From positions 434,001-498,000 of the forward strand of contig NZ_CP107976.1 of assembly GCF_036099295.1 (NCBI RefSeq): 64,000 nucleotides of DNA. The letters are read 5' to 3'. Shown here piece by piece: positions 38,846 to 47,301 of the stretch; positions within the stretch are counted from its first letter, which is position 1, and each line of letters begins with the position of its first letter. Position numbers and translations under genes: made by a program. Below the pieces are notes generated by a model. The model made no database searches. It was not told the origin of the DNA and worked only from the letters and a program-made list of their open reading frames with translations. The DNA comes from Streptomyces sp. NBC_00358. GTDB taxonomy: Bacteria; Actinomycetota; Actinomycetes; Streptomycetales; Streptomycetaceae.

Positions 38846-39998
38846 GCCCGCCGAACTCCTCGCCCTGGCCCGCACGTTCGGCGACACGGTGCTGGAACGC
38901 TGGGAACGCCTGGTCTCGTTGGAGACCCCGTCGAGCGACGCGGACCGCGCGGCCGTGTTCGGCAAGGAACTCGCCTCGGGCCTCTCCGCCACGGCGGACC
39001 GGATCGAGCACCCGCCGGGACCGGGCGGCGACCACCTGGTGGCGTACTGGAACGGGCGCGGGACCTCGAACGACGGCTCCCGCGCCGGACATACGCTGCT
39101 CGTGGCCCACAGCGACACCGTCTTCCCGGCCGGGACCATCACCCGGCGCCCCTTCACGCTCGCCGAGGACGGCGACACGGTCAACGGCCCCGGAGTCTTC
39201 GACATGAAGGGCTCCCTGGTGGCCGTCGAAATGGCCATGGACCTGCTGTCCCGTAGGGGCGCCACGCCGAGGCGTCCGGTACGCCTCGTGGTGGTCAACG
39301 ACGAGGAGATCGGCAGCCCCGACGGCAGCCGCCTCGTGGCCCGGCACGCCGAGGGCGCCCACGCGGTGCTCGGCCTCGAACCACCGCTGCCCGGCGGCGC
39401 GTTGAAGATCGGCCGACGCGGGGTGGCCCGGGTGCGGCTGAGGGTGCGCGGGGTCAGCGCCCACGCCGGCCTCGACGCCGCGCTCGGCGTCTCCGCGATC
39501 GACGAACTCGTGGACCAGTTGGCGGAGTTGCGGGCAACGGCCGCCGCCCTCCCCGACGCCGCGCTGAACGTCGGCACGATCACCGGTGGTACCCGCGCCA
39601 ACGTGGTCGCCGATCACGCCGAGGCGGAGATCGGCCTGCGCTACGCCACCGCCGAGACCGAACGGGCCCTGCTGTCCGCCCTGTTGGAACCGACCCCGGT
39701 ACGGCAGCGGGCCACCCTGTCCGCCGAGACGCTGTCCCACCGCCCGGCCTGGGCGATGGACCCGGCCAACCCCCTGGCGGCCGAACTGACCACGCTCGCC
39801 ACCACTTTGGGCCTGGACCTGCCGCTCGGTTCCTCCGGCGGCGCGGGCGACACCAACCTCACCGGCGCGCTCGGCATCCCGACGGTCGACGGCCTGGGCC
39901 CTGCGGGCGCCGGCGCCCACGGCGAGGACGAACACGCCTCGCTCTCCTCCCTGTTGGAGCGAGCGGCGCTGATCGCCACGTTCCTGGAAACCCACTGA
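38838..39998 (+). CDS. M20 family hydrolase (glutamate carboxypeptidase/CPG2-like)
   Basis: 386 residues. Metal ligands and catalytic acids appear in VAHSDTVF, GVFDMKGS, VVNDEEIGS and HGEDEH. The lid-domain motif RRGVARVRLRVRGVSAHAG is typical of CPG2. It lacks the signal peptide of secreted CPG2, so it acts inside the cell. It could hydrolyse gamma- or alpha-glutamyl peptides or be the deacylase completing a GNAT-racemase-deacylase route; the sequence does not decide. Confidence 0.93.
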   Translation: MAEPAELLALARTFGDTVLERWERLVSLETPSSDADRAAVFGKELASGLSATADRIEHPPGPGGDHLVAYWNGRGTSNDGSRAGHTLLVAHSDTVFPAGTITRRPFTLAEDGDTVNGPGVFDMKGSLVAVEMAMDLLSRRGATPRRPVRLVVVNDEEIGSPDGSRLVARHAEGAHAVLGLEPPLPGGALKIGRRGVARVRLRVRGVSAHAGLDAALGVSAIDELVDQLAELRATAAALPDAALNVGTITGGTRANVVADHAEAEIGLRYATAETERALLSALLEPTPVRQRATLSAETLSHRPAWAMDPANPLAAELTTLATTLGLDLPLGSSGGAGDTNLTGALGIPTVDGLGPAGAGAHGEDEHASLSSLLERAALIATFLETH

Positions 39999-40050
39999 CC
40001 CCTGCATCGGCCCAAAGCCCAGAGCCCACCCTCACTCCCCAAGGACCAAC

Positions 40051-40980
40051 ATGCCCACCCTGCCCTCCGAGGGGCTCATCCGCCCCGCCGCACCCAAGCC
40101 CGGTGACCGTGTCGCCGTCATCGCCGCCAGCGGACCGACCGACCAGGAGAACCTGGAGACCGGCCTGGAGTCGCTGCGCGGGCTCGGCCTCCGGCCCGAG
40201 GTGTTCGCCTCCGCGCGGGCGACCGGCGAATACCTCGCCGGAGACGACGCGCTGCGCGCCCGCGACCTGACCACCGCGCTCACCGACCCGGCGTTCACGG
40301 CCGTCTTCTGCGCGAACGGCGGCTACGGCGCCCAGCGCACCCTGGAGCTCGTCGACTGGGACGCCATCGGCACGCCCACCCCGCGCCCCGTCATCGGATT
40401 CTCCGACGTCACGGCGCTGCTGGAGGCGGTGGCGGTGAAGCTGGGCTGGACGGGCCTGTTCGGACCGATGCCCGCCATCCGCGGCTTCCACCCCGGTCGC
40501 GCCGACTTCGACGGACTCGCCGCACTGCTCACCGACCCGGCGTCCGTCAAGGAACTGCGCTTCCCCGGCTCCCGCCCCCTGGTCGGCGGCACCGCGGAAG
40601 GCGTCACACTGGGCGGCACGGTCACCCTGCTCGCCTGTTCCCTGGGCACCGACACCTCGCTGCCCGCGCACGGCGGCATCGTCCTGCTGGAGGACGTGGA
40701 CGAGGAGACCTTCCGGCTCGACCGGTTCCTCACCCAGTTGCGCCGCGCCGGATACTTCGACGGCGCGGCCGGCATCGTCTGCGGCACCTTCACCGACTGC
40801 GGCACACGCGAGCGCGTCGAGGAACTCCTTCACGACCGCCTCGGCGACCTCGGTATCCCGGTCCTCGTCGGCGCGGACATCGGCCACGGTGTGCCGCAGC
40901 AGACGTTCCCCATCGGCACCCGGGCCAGGCTCGACGCCGACGCGGGCGTACTCACGTTCCTGGATCCCGTACTCGGCTGA
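40051..40980 (+). CDS. S66 family muramoyl-tetrapeptide (LD-) carboxypeptidase
   Basis: 309 residues. The nucleophile elbow IGFSDVTAL gives Ser118. The Glu is expected in VLLEDVDEETFRLDRFL and the His in GADIGHGVPQQT, the Ser-Glu-His triad of LdcA/MccF enzymes. NGGYGAQR is the usual strand before the nucleophile. LD-carboxypeptidases remove the terminal D-Ala from murein tetrapeptides, the first cytosolic step of peptidoglycan peptide recycling, and Bacillus YkfA belongs here. It lies 52 bp after the M20 gene and closes the operon before a hairpin. Confidence 0.94.
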   Translation: MPTLPSEGLIRPAAPKPGDRVAVIAASGPTDQENLETGLESLRGLGLRPEVFASARATGEYLAGDDALRARDLTTALTDPAFTAVFCANGGYGAQRTLELVDWDAIGTPTPRPVIGFSDVTALLEAVAVKLGWTGLFGPMPAIRGFHPGRADFDGLAALLTDPASVKELRFPGSRPLVGGTAEGVTLGGTVTLLACSLGTDTSLPAHGGIVLLEDVDEETFRLDRFLTQLRRAGYFDGAAGIVCGTFTDCGTRERVEELLHDRLGDLGIPVLVGADIGHGVPQQTFPIGTRARLDADAGVLTFLDPVLG

Positions 40981-41498
40981 GCCGGCAGGAAGGACGACCC
41001 CGGCGGGACGCCGCGCGCCTGAGCGCGGACCTCACCGACCGCGTCCAGGCCTCCCGCATCACCGTTTCGACGGCCCCGCAACGGGGCGCCCGTCTTCCGG
41101 AGCCGGCATGACCCCATCCCCGCCGAAGGCACGGCCCGGGGGTGGTGTCATCGGCTCCGGAGGCATCGACAGACCGCCGATCAGAGGGCTGACCACCGGC
41201 CTCTCCGCGGGCTGGGTCCTCCACCGAGCGCGAACCGGACGCAGTGACGCTCATCAGCACCGCCCCCGTCCTCGCCGAACGTGCCCGTCCACCGTGCTGC
41301 ACCGGCGCAGGACCGGCGTGCCCTGGGGTCCCGATCCCCACCCGCGACAGCACCGCGGCGCGGTCCGTCGGTCCCGTCCCCGCACACGGAAGCGGACTCA
41401 CGCGCTCCTCGCAGCCCCACACGACACCTGACGATCCCTCAAATCCCCTTTGATGCAGGCTCATTGACGCTCCCCACCCACGGTGATTCACTTCGTGG
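40981..41498. other. Intergenic region without recognisable gene
   Basis: Open frames exist on both strands but none shows a family motif or a convincing ribosome-binding site. It holds the hairpin at 41011 and a possible TTGACG -35 (41464-41469) for the downstream secreted protein. Confidence 0.5.
41011..41028 (+). terminator. Hairpin after the S66 gene
   Basis: CCGCGC-GCCTGA-GCGCGG, a 6-bp stem 30 bp after the stop, with no U-tract. Many Streptomyces terminators lack one. Confidence 0.4.
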
Positions 41499-41514
41499 CT
41501 GAGAGCGCTCTCAG
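41499..41514. promoter_or_regulatory. Perfect 16-bp palindrome, LacI/CebR-like operator
   Basis: CTGAGAGCGCTCTCAG is fully palindromic. Its core GAGAGCGCTCTC resembles operators of LacI-family sugar repressors; CebR of Streptomyces recognises TGGGAGCGCTCCCA. It lies 52 bp before the GTG start of the secreted beta-helix protein. Confidence 0.7.
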
Positions 41515-41566
41515 AGATCGGGGGCCACTTGACGGTCCCGTCCATTCACCCTATGCAGGGAGAGCC

Positions 41567-43375
41567 GTGTCCAAGATTCCCTCTCGTCGTAGTGTGCTGC
41601 GCGGGGCGGCCGCTACATCGGTGCCGCTGATCAGCGGCGTCGGCTCAGGACCGGCGTTCGCGTCGACAGCCGCCGACTCGCACCGGCCCGGCGGCGCCCG
41701 CACCACGCTCGGCCCGAACGTCCTGGTCTTCGATCGGTCCATGAGCGACGCGTCGATTCAGGCCAAGGTCGACGCCGTGTTCGCCATCCAGGAGTCCAAC
41801 CAGTTCGGCGACGAGCGCTTCGCCCTGGCCTTCCTGCCGGGGACCTACACCGTCGACATCAACGTCGGTTTCTACACCCACGTCCTGGGTCTGGGCGCGA
41901 GCCCCTCCGACGTGGTGATCAACGGTCATGTCACCGTCGACGCGCAGTGGTTGGACGGCAACGGCACCCAGAACTTCTGGCGGGCCGCGGAGAACCTGAC
42001 GATCGTGCCGCCGGACGGACTGGAGCGCTGGGCGGTCGCCCAGGCCGCTCCGATGCGCCGTGTCCACATCAAGGGCAACATGACCCTGTGGCCGAGTCCG
42101 CCCGGCAACCGGTGGTCCAGCGGCGGCTTCCTCGCCGACAGCGTGGTGGACGGACAGGTCGAGTCCGGCTCCCAGCAGCAGTGGCTCTCGCGCAACGACA
42201 CCTTCGGCAGTTGGAACGGCTCCAACTGGAACATGGTGTTCGTCGGCACCGAGGGCGCCCCCGCGCAGTCCTTCCCGACCCCGCCGCACACCACCGTCGA
42301 CCGCACACCCGTGATCCGGGAGAAGCCCTTCCTCACCGTGGACCGCCACGGCTCCTACCAGGTGTTCGTGCCCGCGCTGCGCACCAACAGCACCGGCACG
42401 ACCTGGGCGAACGGGCCGTCCAAGGGACGCAACATCCCGCTGTCGCGGTTCCATGTGGCCGAGCCGGGCGACTCGGCCGCGAAGATCAACCGGGCCCTGT
42501 CGGCCGGCAAGCACCTCCTGTTCACTCCGGGCATCTACGACATCTCCGCGCCCCTGCGGGTGAACCGGCCCGGCACCGTGGTCCTCGGCCTGGGCCTGAC
42601 CACCCTGCGCTCCACGCACGGCAACACCGTGATCGAGGTCGCCGACGTCCCCGGCGTCACCCTCGCCGGTCTCCTCTTCGAGGCGGCCTCCCGCCACACC
42701 CCGGTCCTCCTGAGGGTCGGCGACGGCTGCGGTCGGCGCCGGCACAGCACCGACCCGACCGTACTGTTCGACATCGTCGCCCGGATCGGCGGCGCACTGG
42801 CCGGCGGCGCCGGCGTCAGCGTCCAGATCGACAGCAACGACGTGGTCCTCGACCACCTCTGGCTCTGGCGCGCCGACCACGGCCTCGACGGCACCGTGGG
42901 CTGGACGATCAACCCCGCCGACAGCGGCATCGTGGTGAACGGCGACCATGTCACCGCGTACGGACTGTTCGTCGAGCACTACCAGAAGTACGAGGTGCTC
43001 TGGCAGGGCGAGCACGGCCGCACCTACTTCTTCCAGAACGAGCACCCCTACGACGTGCCCACCCAGACGGCATGGCGGCACGGCTCCACCCTCGGCTACG
43101 CCGCCTACAAAGTCGGCGACCACGTGCGCGACCACCACGCCTGGGGCCTGGGCAGCTACTGCTTCTTCAACCTCAACGCGGACATCTACACCGACTCCGC
43201 GTACGAGGTCCCCGACACCCCCGGCGTCGTCTTCACCGACCTGATGACGGTCTGCCTCAACGGAACCGGTGGCGGCGGCATCCTGCACGCCATCGACAAG
43301 GCCGGCGATCCGGTCCAGAACGGCTTCGCCACGTACTTCATGAAGTCGTACTCGAACGGCGTCGACATCGCCTGA
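41567..43375 (+). CDS. Tat-exported right-handed beta-helix protein, possibly GH55-like
   Basis: 602 residues from GTG 41567, which follows GGGAGAG. The frame continues upstream but that part covers the operator and is not expected to be translated. The N-terminus has the twin-arginine motif SRRSVLRGAA with cleavage expected near AFAS. Two repeat-rich halves look like parallel beta-helix domains: ALAFLPGTYTVDINVGF in the first and HLLFTPGIYDISAPLRV in the second. This duplicated architecture recalls GH55 beta-1,3-glucanases, but the family cannot be proven from reading. The operator suggests sugar control. Several Trp/His/Asp-rich segments near the end could form a substrate cleft. Confidence 0.8.
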   Translation: MSKIPSRRSVLRGAAATSVPLISGVGSGPAFASTAADSHRPGGARTTLGPNVLVFDRSMSDASIQAKVDAVFAIQESNQFGDERFALAFLPGTYTVDINVGFYTHVLGLGASPSDVVINGHVTVDAQWLDGNGTQNFWRAAENLTIVPPDGLERWAVAQAAPMRRVHIKGNMTLWPSPPGNRWSSGGFLADSVVDGQVESGSQQQWLSRNDTFGSWNGSNWNMVFVGTEGAPAQSFPTPPHTTVDRTPVIREKPFLTVDRHGSYQVFVPALRTNSTGTTWANGPSKGRNIPLSRFHVAEPGDSAAKINRALSAGKHLLFTPGIYDISAPLRVNRPGTVVLGLGLTTLRSTHGNTVIEVADVPGVTLAGLLFEAASRHTPVLLRVGDGCGRRRHSTDPTVLFDIVARIGGALAGGAGVSVQIDSNDVVLDHLWLWRADHGLDGTVGWTINPADSGIVVNGDHVTAYGLFVEHYQKYEVLWQGEHGRTYFFQNEHPYDVPTQTAWRHGSTLGYAAYKVGDHVRDHHAWGLGSYCFFNLNADIYTDSAYEVPDTPGVVFTDLMTVCLNGTGGGGILHAIDKAGDPVQNGFATYFMKSYSNGVDIA

Positions 43376-43451
43376 CGTCCGCGCACGCGACGGCGGCGGG
43401 CCCCTGCCGGACGCCCGGTCGGCCGTGAGCGGGTGGGCGATGGGAGTGGGC

Positions 43452-43491
43452 GTGGGTGGCGCGGCGGCCGGGAGACCGCCACGCCACCCAC
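43452..43491 (+). terminator. Strong hairpin terminator
   Basis: GTGGGTGGCG (43452-43461) pairs with CGCCACCCAC (43482-43491). Inside, GGCGG (43463-43467) pairs with CCGCC (43476-43480) after one mismatch. It begins 76 bp after the beta-helix gene. The remaining sequence to 43698 shows no gene. Confidence 0.7.
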
Positions 43492-43698
43492 GAGCCCTTC
43501 AGCCCCGGGAACTACCCGGAATTCCAGGGAAGTTGACAGCCCACCCCTATCCAGACGGACCATGGCCCCGACTCCCGACTCCCGACTCCGGAGCAGGCCG
43601 ACCGATGGACCTGGCTGGTCATCGCCGCCTCCACCCATCAACTCCCGGCAGGAGTTTCACGACAGGCACGGTCTACGTCGACGGCCTGGTGGCCGACG

Positions 43699-44439
43699 TC
43701 AGATCGGCTTGCGCCAGACCGAGATGTGCTTCGCGGAGTCCTGAATGAACGGCGCCCCGTCCCAGTTCGACACGCGACGTTCCAGCTCAAGCCCGGCGAT
43801 CCGTGCCATCAGGTCGAGCTCTGCCGGCCAGGCGTAACGGTGCCGGGAGTTGCCGCGGCGGTAGTGGCTGTCGTCGCCGTCGCGGGTGAAGTGGTGCGAG
43901 ACGAGAACCTGCTCGACGAGGTCGAAGGTGTCGAAGCCGAGGTGCCGCTCGGAGACGTCGAAAGGCACCGCGACCTGGCCGGGCGGCAGGAACCGCAGCG
44001 GCGGCACACCCAGCTCGATGACGAATCGGCCGCCGGGCTCCAGATGACGTGCGGCGTTGCGGAAGCACTCGACCTGCTCGTCCTGCGTGAGCAGGTTCGT
44101 GATCGTGTTGTAGACGAGATAGACCAGGGTGAACTCGCCGGGAACGACGGTGGTGGCCATGTCCCCGATGACGACCGGGAGCGTGTCCTCGTCGATCTTG
44201 CGCCGCAGCACCGCTGCCATGTGCTCGGACAGCTCGATGCCCACTACCGGCACGCCGCGTTCTCGCAGCGGGACGCCCACGCGTCCGGTTCCGATGGCGA
44301 ACTCCAGTGCCCGGCCGTCTCCGGCCAGCTCTGCGAGGAAGGCCAGAGTCGGTCCGAGAACGGCGGACGAGGACATCTCGTTCTCCCCGGCGTCGTAGCG
44401 GTCGGCGGTCGCACGGTTCCACAGCTCACTGCTCGTCAC
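43699..44439 (-). CDS. Class I SAM-dependent methyltransferase
   Basis: About 246 residues. Motif I is ALEFAIGTGRVGVPL, followed by VVGIELSEHM and VVIGDMATT (post I/II) and PGGRFVIELGVP (motif III). The substrate is unknown, and no pathway genes adjoin. GTG 44439 (TSSELWNRATADRYD) is chosen because such proteins usually begin just before this segment; an in-frame GTG at 44493 would add 18 residues. Neither has a clear ribosome-binding site. Confidence 0.85.
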   Translation of the reverse strand: MTSSELWNRATADRYDAGENEMSSSAVLGPTLAFLAELAGDGRALEFAIGTGRVGVPLRERGVPVVGIELSEHMAAVLRRKIDEDTLPVVIGDMATTVVPGEFTLVYLVYNTITNLLTQDEQVECFRNAARHLEPGGRFVIELGVPPLRFLPPGQVAVPFDVSERHLGFDTFDLVEQVLVSHHFTRDGDDSHYRRGNSRHRYAWPAELDLMARIAGLELERRVSNWDGAPFIQDSAKHISVWRKPI

Positions 44440-44752
44440 GGGCGGCCACTTTGCCGGGTATCGAGGGGCACTGTCGACGCATTTACCTTCCACCGGCTCC
44501 GATCACACGGTTGAGGGCGGACCGGTGCAGACTTTTCAGAACACCGCCCGGCTCGGGGCGCACGGTCACGGCAGCGGTGCGGTCGTATGCGGTCGTTCTC
44601 CCCGATGCAGCCTTCACCGCCCACAGTTCGTCGTCGACTTCCGATGCCTTCGGCTGAGCGACCCAGCACCCCCGGATCGCCAGCCTCGGAGTGATCCAAC
44701 CACCTTGAAGATCATTTCGTTAGGAACTCCAAGAGAAGCAGAGAGGCAAGCC
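44440..44752. other. Intergenic region, no gene seen
   Basis: It separates the divergent methyltransferase and small orphan genes. The right end becomes noticeably less G+C-rich (from about 44700). No motif was recognised apart from the ribosome-binding site of the next gene. Confidence 0.4.
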
Positions 44753-45061
44753 GTGACTCCTGACAAGGCCTCTGTCTGGTCGTTGAAAATCGGCGAGCAG
44801 GTCATCGGGTTGTTTTCCGATCCACAAGGTGACCAGCCTTGGATACTTTGCCGCTTCACGCCTGCTGCAGGCTGGGAGTCCGTGCGTCATCTATTCGAAG
44901 TGCAAGAAGAGGCGAGACGCGCGGGATTCCCTCAAGACAAGGTGTGGGCCATCAAGGAGGTCCGAGAACTCGGATTGGAGCTACACCCCACCAACGGCGG
45001 AGAGATGATCAGGCCCATTTTCATCTACATTCAGGATGAGACAGCTCGGTTCCGCTTCTGA
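44753..45061 (+). CDS. Small orphan protein, function unknown
   Basis: 102 residues from GTG 44753, preceded by GAGAGG. Features: a beta-rich start (WSLKIGEQVIGLF), a charged helix (LFEVQEEARRAGFP) and an aromatic end (RPIFIYIQDETARFRF). No membrane segment or known motif. Codons such as AAA, TTT and TTG are used more than in the neighbours, which hints at acquisition. An in-frame TTG at 44704 is a less likely start. A hairpin follows 15 bp after the stop. Confidence 0.65.
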   Translation: MTPDKASVWSLKIGEQVIGLFSDPQGDQPWILCRFTPAAGWESVRHLFEVQEEARRAGFPQDKVWAIKEVRELGLELHPTNGGEMIRPIFIYIQDETARFRF

Positions 45062-45075
45062 CCTCGATCGTTCAT

Positions 45076-45105
45076 GAGTCCTCGTCGGTGTGCTGACGGG
45101 GACTC
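45076..45105 (+). terminator. Hairpin terminator after the small orphan gene
   Basis: GAGTCCTCGTC pairs with GACGGGGACTC (one G-T pair) around an 8-base loop, 15 bp after the stop. The rest of the gap to 45420 holds no recognisable gene. Confidence 0.7.
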
Positions 45106-45420
45106 CATGTTCGCGAGGCACGGTCCTTTCACCCCCGCGGACGACGTCGAAGGCGACCTTGCCGTCGCGGACTGCCCCCAACTGGACCGACCCGCTCGCT
45201 CAGTGAGCCTTTTTCAGAGTGGCGACTGATCGGGTGACGCCGGCGGCGTGCGCAGCGTACGAGGCTCCCGTGCCGTTGGGGGAGGTGTTTGACGCCTCAA
45301 CGCACCGGCACAGGCCTGGCCCCGACGCGTGACCAGCTTGGGAACCTGCCCGCCCGAACGCGCGTTCAGTAGCATCGCGTCGCCTGGATGACGTTCCCGC
45401 CTGACGAATCGAGTGAGCTC

Positions 45421-45888
45421 ATGAGTGACGACGTCCTCTCCGTCATTCCGACCGACCCGCACTGGCAGCCCGAGCAGGCCGCGGCTGACCGTACTACGTC
45501 GATCGTGGAGGACCTGGCCCCCGGGCTCCCGGACGGCATCGACGTCGAGATCGAGGTCACCTGGCACGACACACTCACCGTTGTCGACTGCGGCCAGAAT
45601 CTGCAGAAAATCGGTTGTCCCCACTGCGGCGCGTCGATCGACGCCGAGTGGTGGGGCGACCTACTCGAAGCCCACTGCCACGACGGCTTCGCAACCCTCG
45701 CCGTGGTGGTCCCCTGCTGCGGCACCGCGAGCTCGCTGGACGCACTGGACTACGACTGGCCCTGTGGCTTCGCTCGATTCGAGATTGCCATCTGGAACCC
45801 CGCGCGCGCCTGGTTCAGCAACGAGGAACTGACCGCCATCGGGGACGCACTCGGACATCCAGTGCGGCAGATCAGGGCCCATATCTGA
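45421..45888 (+). CDS. Hypothetical protein with Cys-pair (zinc-ribbon-like) motif
   Basis: 155 residues. CPHCGA near residue 62 and VPCCGTA near residue 96, together with HCHD, could bind a metal. Trp-rich segments (EWWGDLLEAHC) flank it. The C-terminal part FARFEIAIWNPARAWFS is alpha/beta-like. ATG 45421 is preferred over 45388 because GTGAG lies upstream. No family assigned, and neighbours give no functional hint. Confidence 0.7.
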   Translation: MSDDVLSVIPTDPHWQPEQAAADRTTSIVEDLAPGLPDGIDVEIEVTWHDTLTVVDCGQNLQKIGCPHCGASIDAEWWGDLLEAHCHDGFATLAVVVPCCGTASSLDALDYDWPCGFARFEIAIWNPARAWFSNEELTAIGDALGHPVRQIRAHI

Positions 45889-46133
45889 CAGGTCTCAGCC
45901 CGCAAGGCCCGACATCGCCAGTTCAAGTTCAGTGGTGCCGTGACCACGAACGTTCACGGTGAGTGTCGATCCGGGGTACCGGGCCCTGGGGGGACTTGCT
46001 CCTCCGAACACCTCTCTGTCGCTGACGCACACCGCCCCCACGGCCGCACCGCTCGCTGCCCCAGGCAGGTGCGACTGACGGTACGTCGTCAATCACCTAA
46101 TATCGCCGCACAGGACAACGGTGCGGGGGCGGC

Positions 46134-47198
46134 GTGCTCTGGTGGGTTCTGGACGAGATACGGGTGCGAGTGACGGGGCGCAACGCCCGGTTCTCGCAGG
46201 TGGTGTTGGAGCTGGCCTGGAATCCGAGCCCGGGGGCGGACGCGTCGCTCGCGGCGCAGATGCTGGCGGTCGGTGTGGCCAAGAGGTCGCAGTTGTGGGC
46301 GCCGATCGGGTCGGTGGTTCTCGTGGCGCCGGGAGCCGGTGCGCACCCGGGGGTGGAGCCGGCCGTGGACACGGTCCGGGAGCTGTGGCCGGGGGCGGAA
46401 GTCAGGGTGGTGGACGAGTCGGTGGCGGCCTTGGCCGGTGCGGGCCCCGATCCGGAGCCGGCCGCGTGTGTCGTGGTGCACCAGGACGCGGTACGCACCT
46501 CGGTCGCTGTCGTCGCCGGGCGTGAGGTCGTCGTCGGCGGTCTGGTGACCGGCGGCACACGAGGTATGGCTGAGGCGGTGGTCGGGCATCTGCGGAGTGA
46601 GGGCCGGCTCGACGTCGGTCTGGAGATGGCGTGGTCCGCCGTCGTTCATGGCGGTGCGTTCGCGCCGTCGCCGACGGTGTCCGGCCCCGTGCCCGTCCAC
46701 GGGACGCCGGTCGCCGAGGACGGCCCCCTCCCCCGGCAGTCCGCCCAGGTCACTTTGTCGCCGACGGAGCTGCGCGCCGTAGTGACCCCTGCCTATCAGC
46801 CGGTGGCGACTCTCGTGGCGCAGGTCCTGCGTGACGCGCCGCCGGAGACCGCCCGGCAGGCGACCGACGGCGGGCTGCTGCTGACCGGCCCGCACCCGCC
46901 CGGAGCGGAGGACCACCTGACGGATCTCACCGGGCTGCCCAGCCGCCGGGTTGCCGAGGAGAAGGCCGGATTCGACCATCCCCAGGTACTCCTCTACGGG
47001 GTGGCCCGTCTGCTCGCCGAGAAGCCGTCGCCCCCTGTCGTCACCCAGGACCGCACCGAACGGTTCGGCCAACTCGACGGAGATCAGCCCCGATTCTCCT
47101 CGGTCACGGGCCACGACACCGACCCACCCGGACAGTTCCTGCTCCTGGAGATGCTCAGCCAGTGGCCGCCGCGTAATCCGCGTGCCGGCGATCAGTAG
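46134..47198 (+). CDS. MreB-like actin-fold protein with eroded nucleotide-binding motifs
   Basis: 354 residues. The C-terminal half follows MreB: VTLSPTELRAVVTPAYQPV, then VLRDAPPETARQATDGGLLLTG, then LLYGVARLLAEK. In the middle, GGTRGMAEAVVGHLRSEGRLDVGLEMA fits the MreB segment after phosphate-2. The N-terminal phosphate-1 motif (IDLGTANT in MreB) is absent, and the usual LTGGGA is LTGPHP. It is therefore probably not an ATP-driven filament former. Streptomyces are known to carry, besides MreB and Mbl, a third reduced MreB-like protein (SCO6166); this may be such a relative. GTG 46134 is the start used. TAATAT at 46098-46103 could be a -10 element. Confidence 0.7.
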   Translation: MLWWVLDEIRVRVTGRNARFSQVVLELAWNPSPGADASLAAQMLAVGVAKRSQLWAPIGSVVLVAPGAGAHPGVEPAVDTVRELWPGAEVRVVDESVAALAGAGPDPEPAACVVVHQDAVRTSVAVVAGREVVVGGLVTGGTRGMAEAVVGHLRSEGRLDVGLEMAWSAVVHGGAFAPSPTVSGPVPVHGTPVAEDGPLPRQSAQVTLSPTELRAVVTPAYQPVATLVAQVLRDAPPETARQATDGGLLLTGPHPPGAEDHLTDLTGLPSRRVAEEKAGFDHPQVLLYGVARLLAEKPSPPVVTQDRTERFGQLDGDQPRFSSVTGHDTDPPGQFLLLEMLSQWPPRNPRAGDQ

Positions 47199-47247
47199 AC
47201 CCTGCGCGGGGAGGCCGGGGCCGACGCCTGCGGGACCTCCGCGGCCC

Positions 47248-47270
47248 GACCACCACACCCGATGGTGGTC
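47248..47270. terminator. Small hairpin between the MreB-like and membrane-protein genes
   Basis: GACCACC (47248-47254) pairs with GGTGGTC (47264-47270) around a 9-base loop, 50 bp after the MreB-like stop. Terminator or regulatory hairpin cannot be told apart. Confidence 0.35.
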
Positions 47271-47301
47271 CTCACACCGGAGCAGACCTGGGGAGGGACC
47301 T

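Noticed and set aside
41483..41566. N-terminal extension of the beta-helix gene from 41483
   Set aside because: It would place the operator inside the coding region and the Tat signal internally. GTG 41567 has a good ribosome-binding site.
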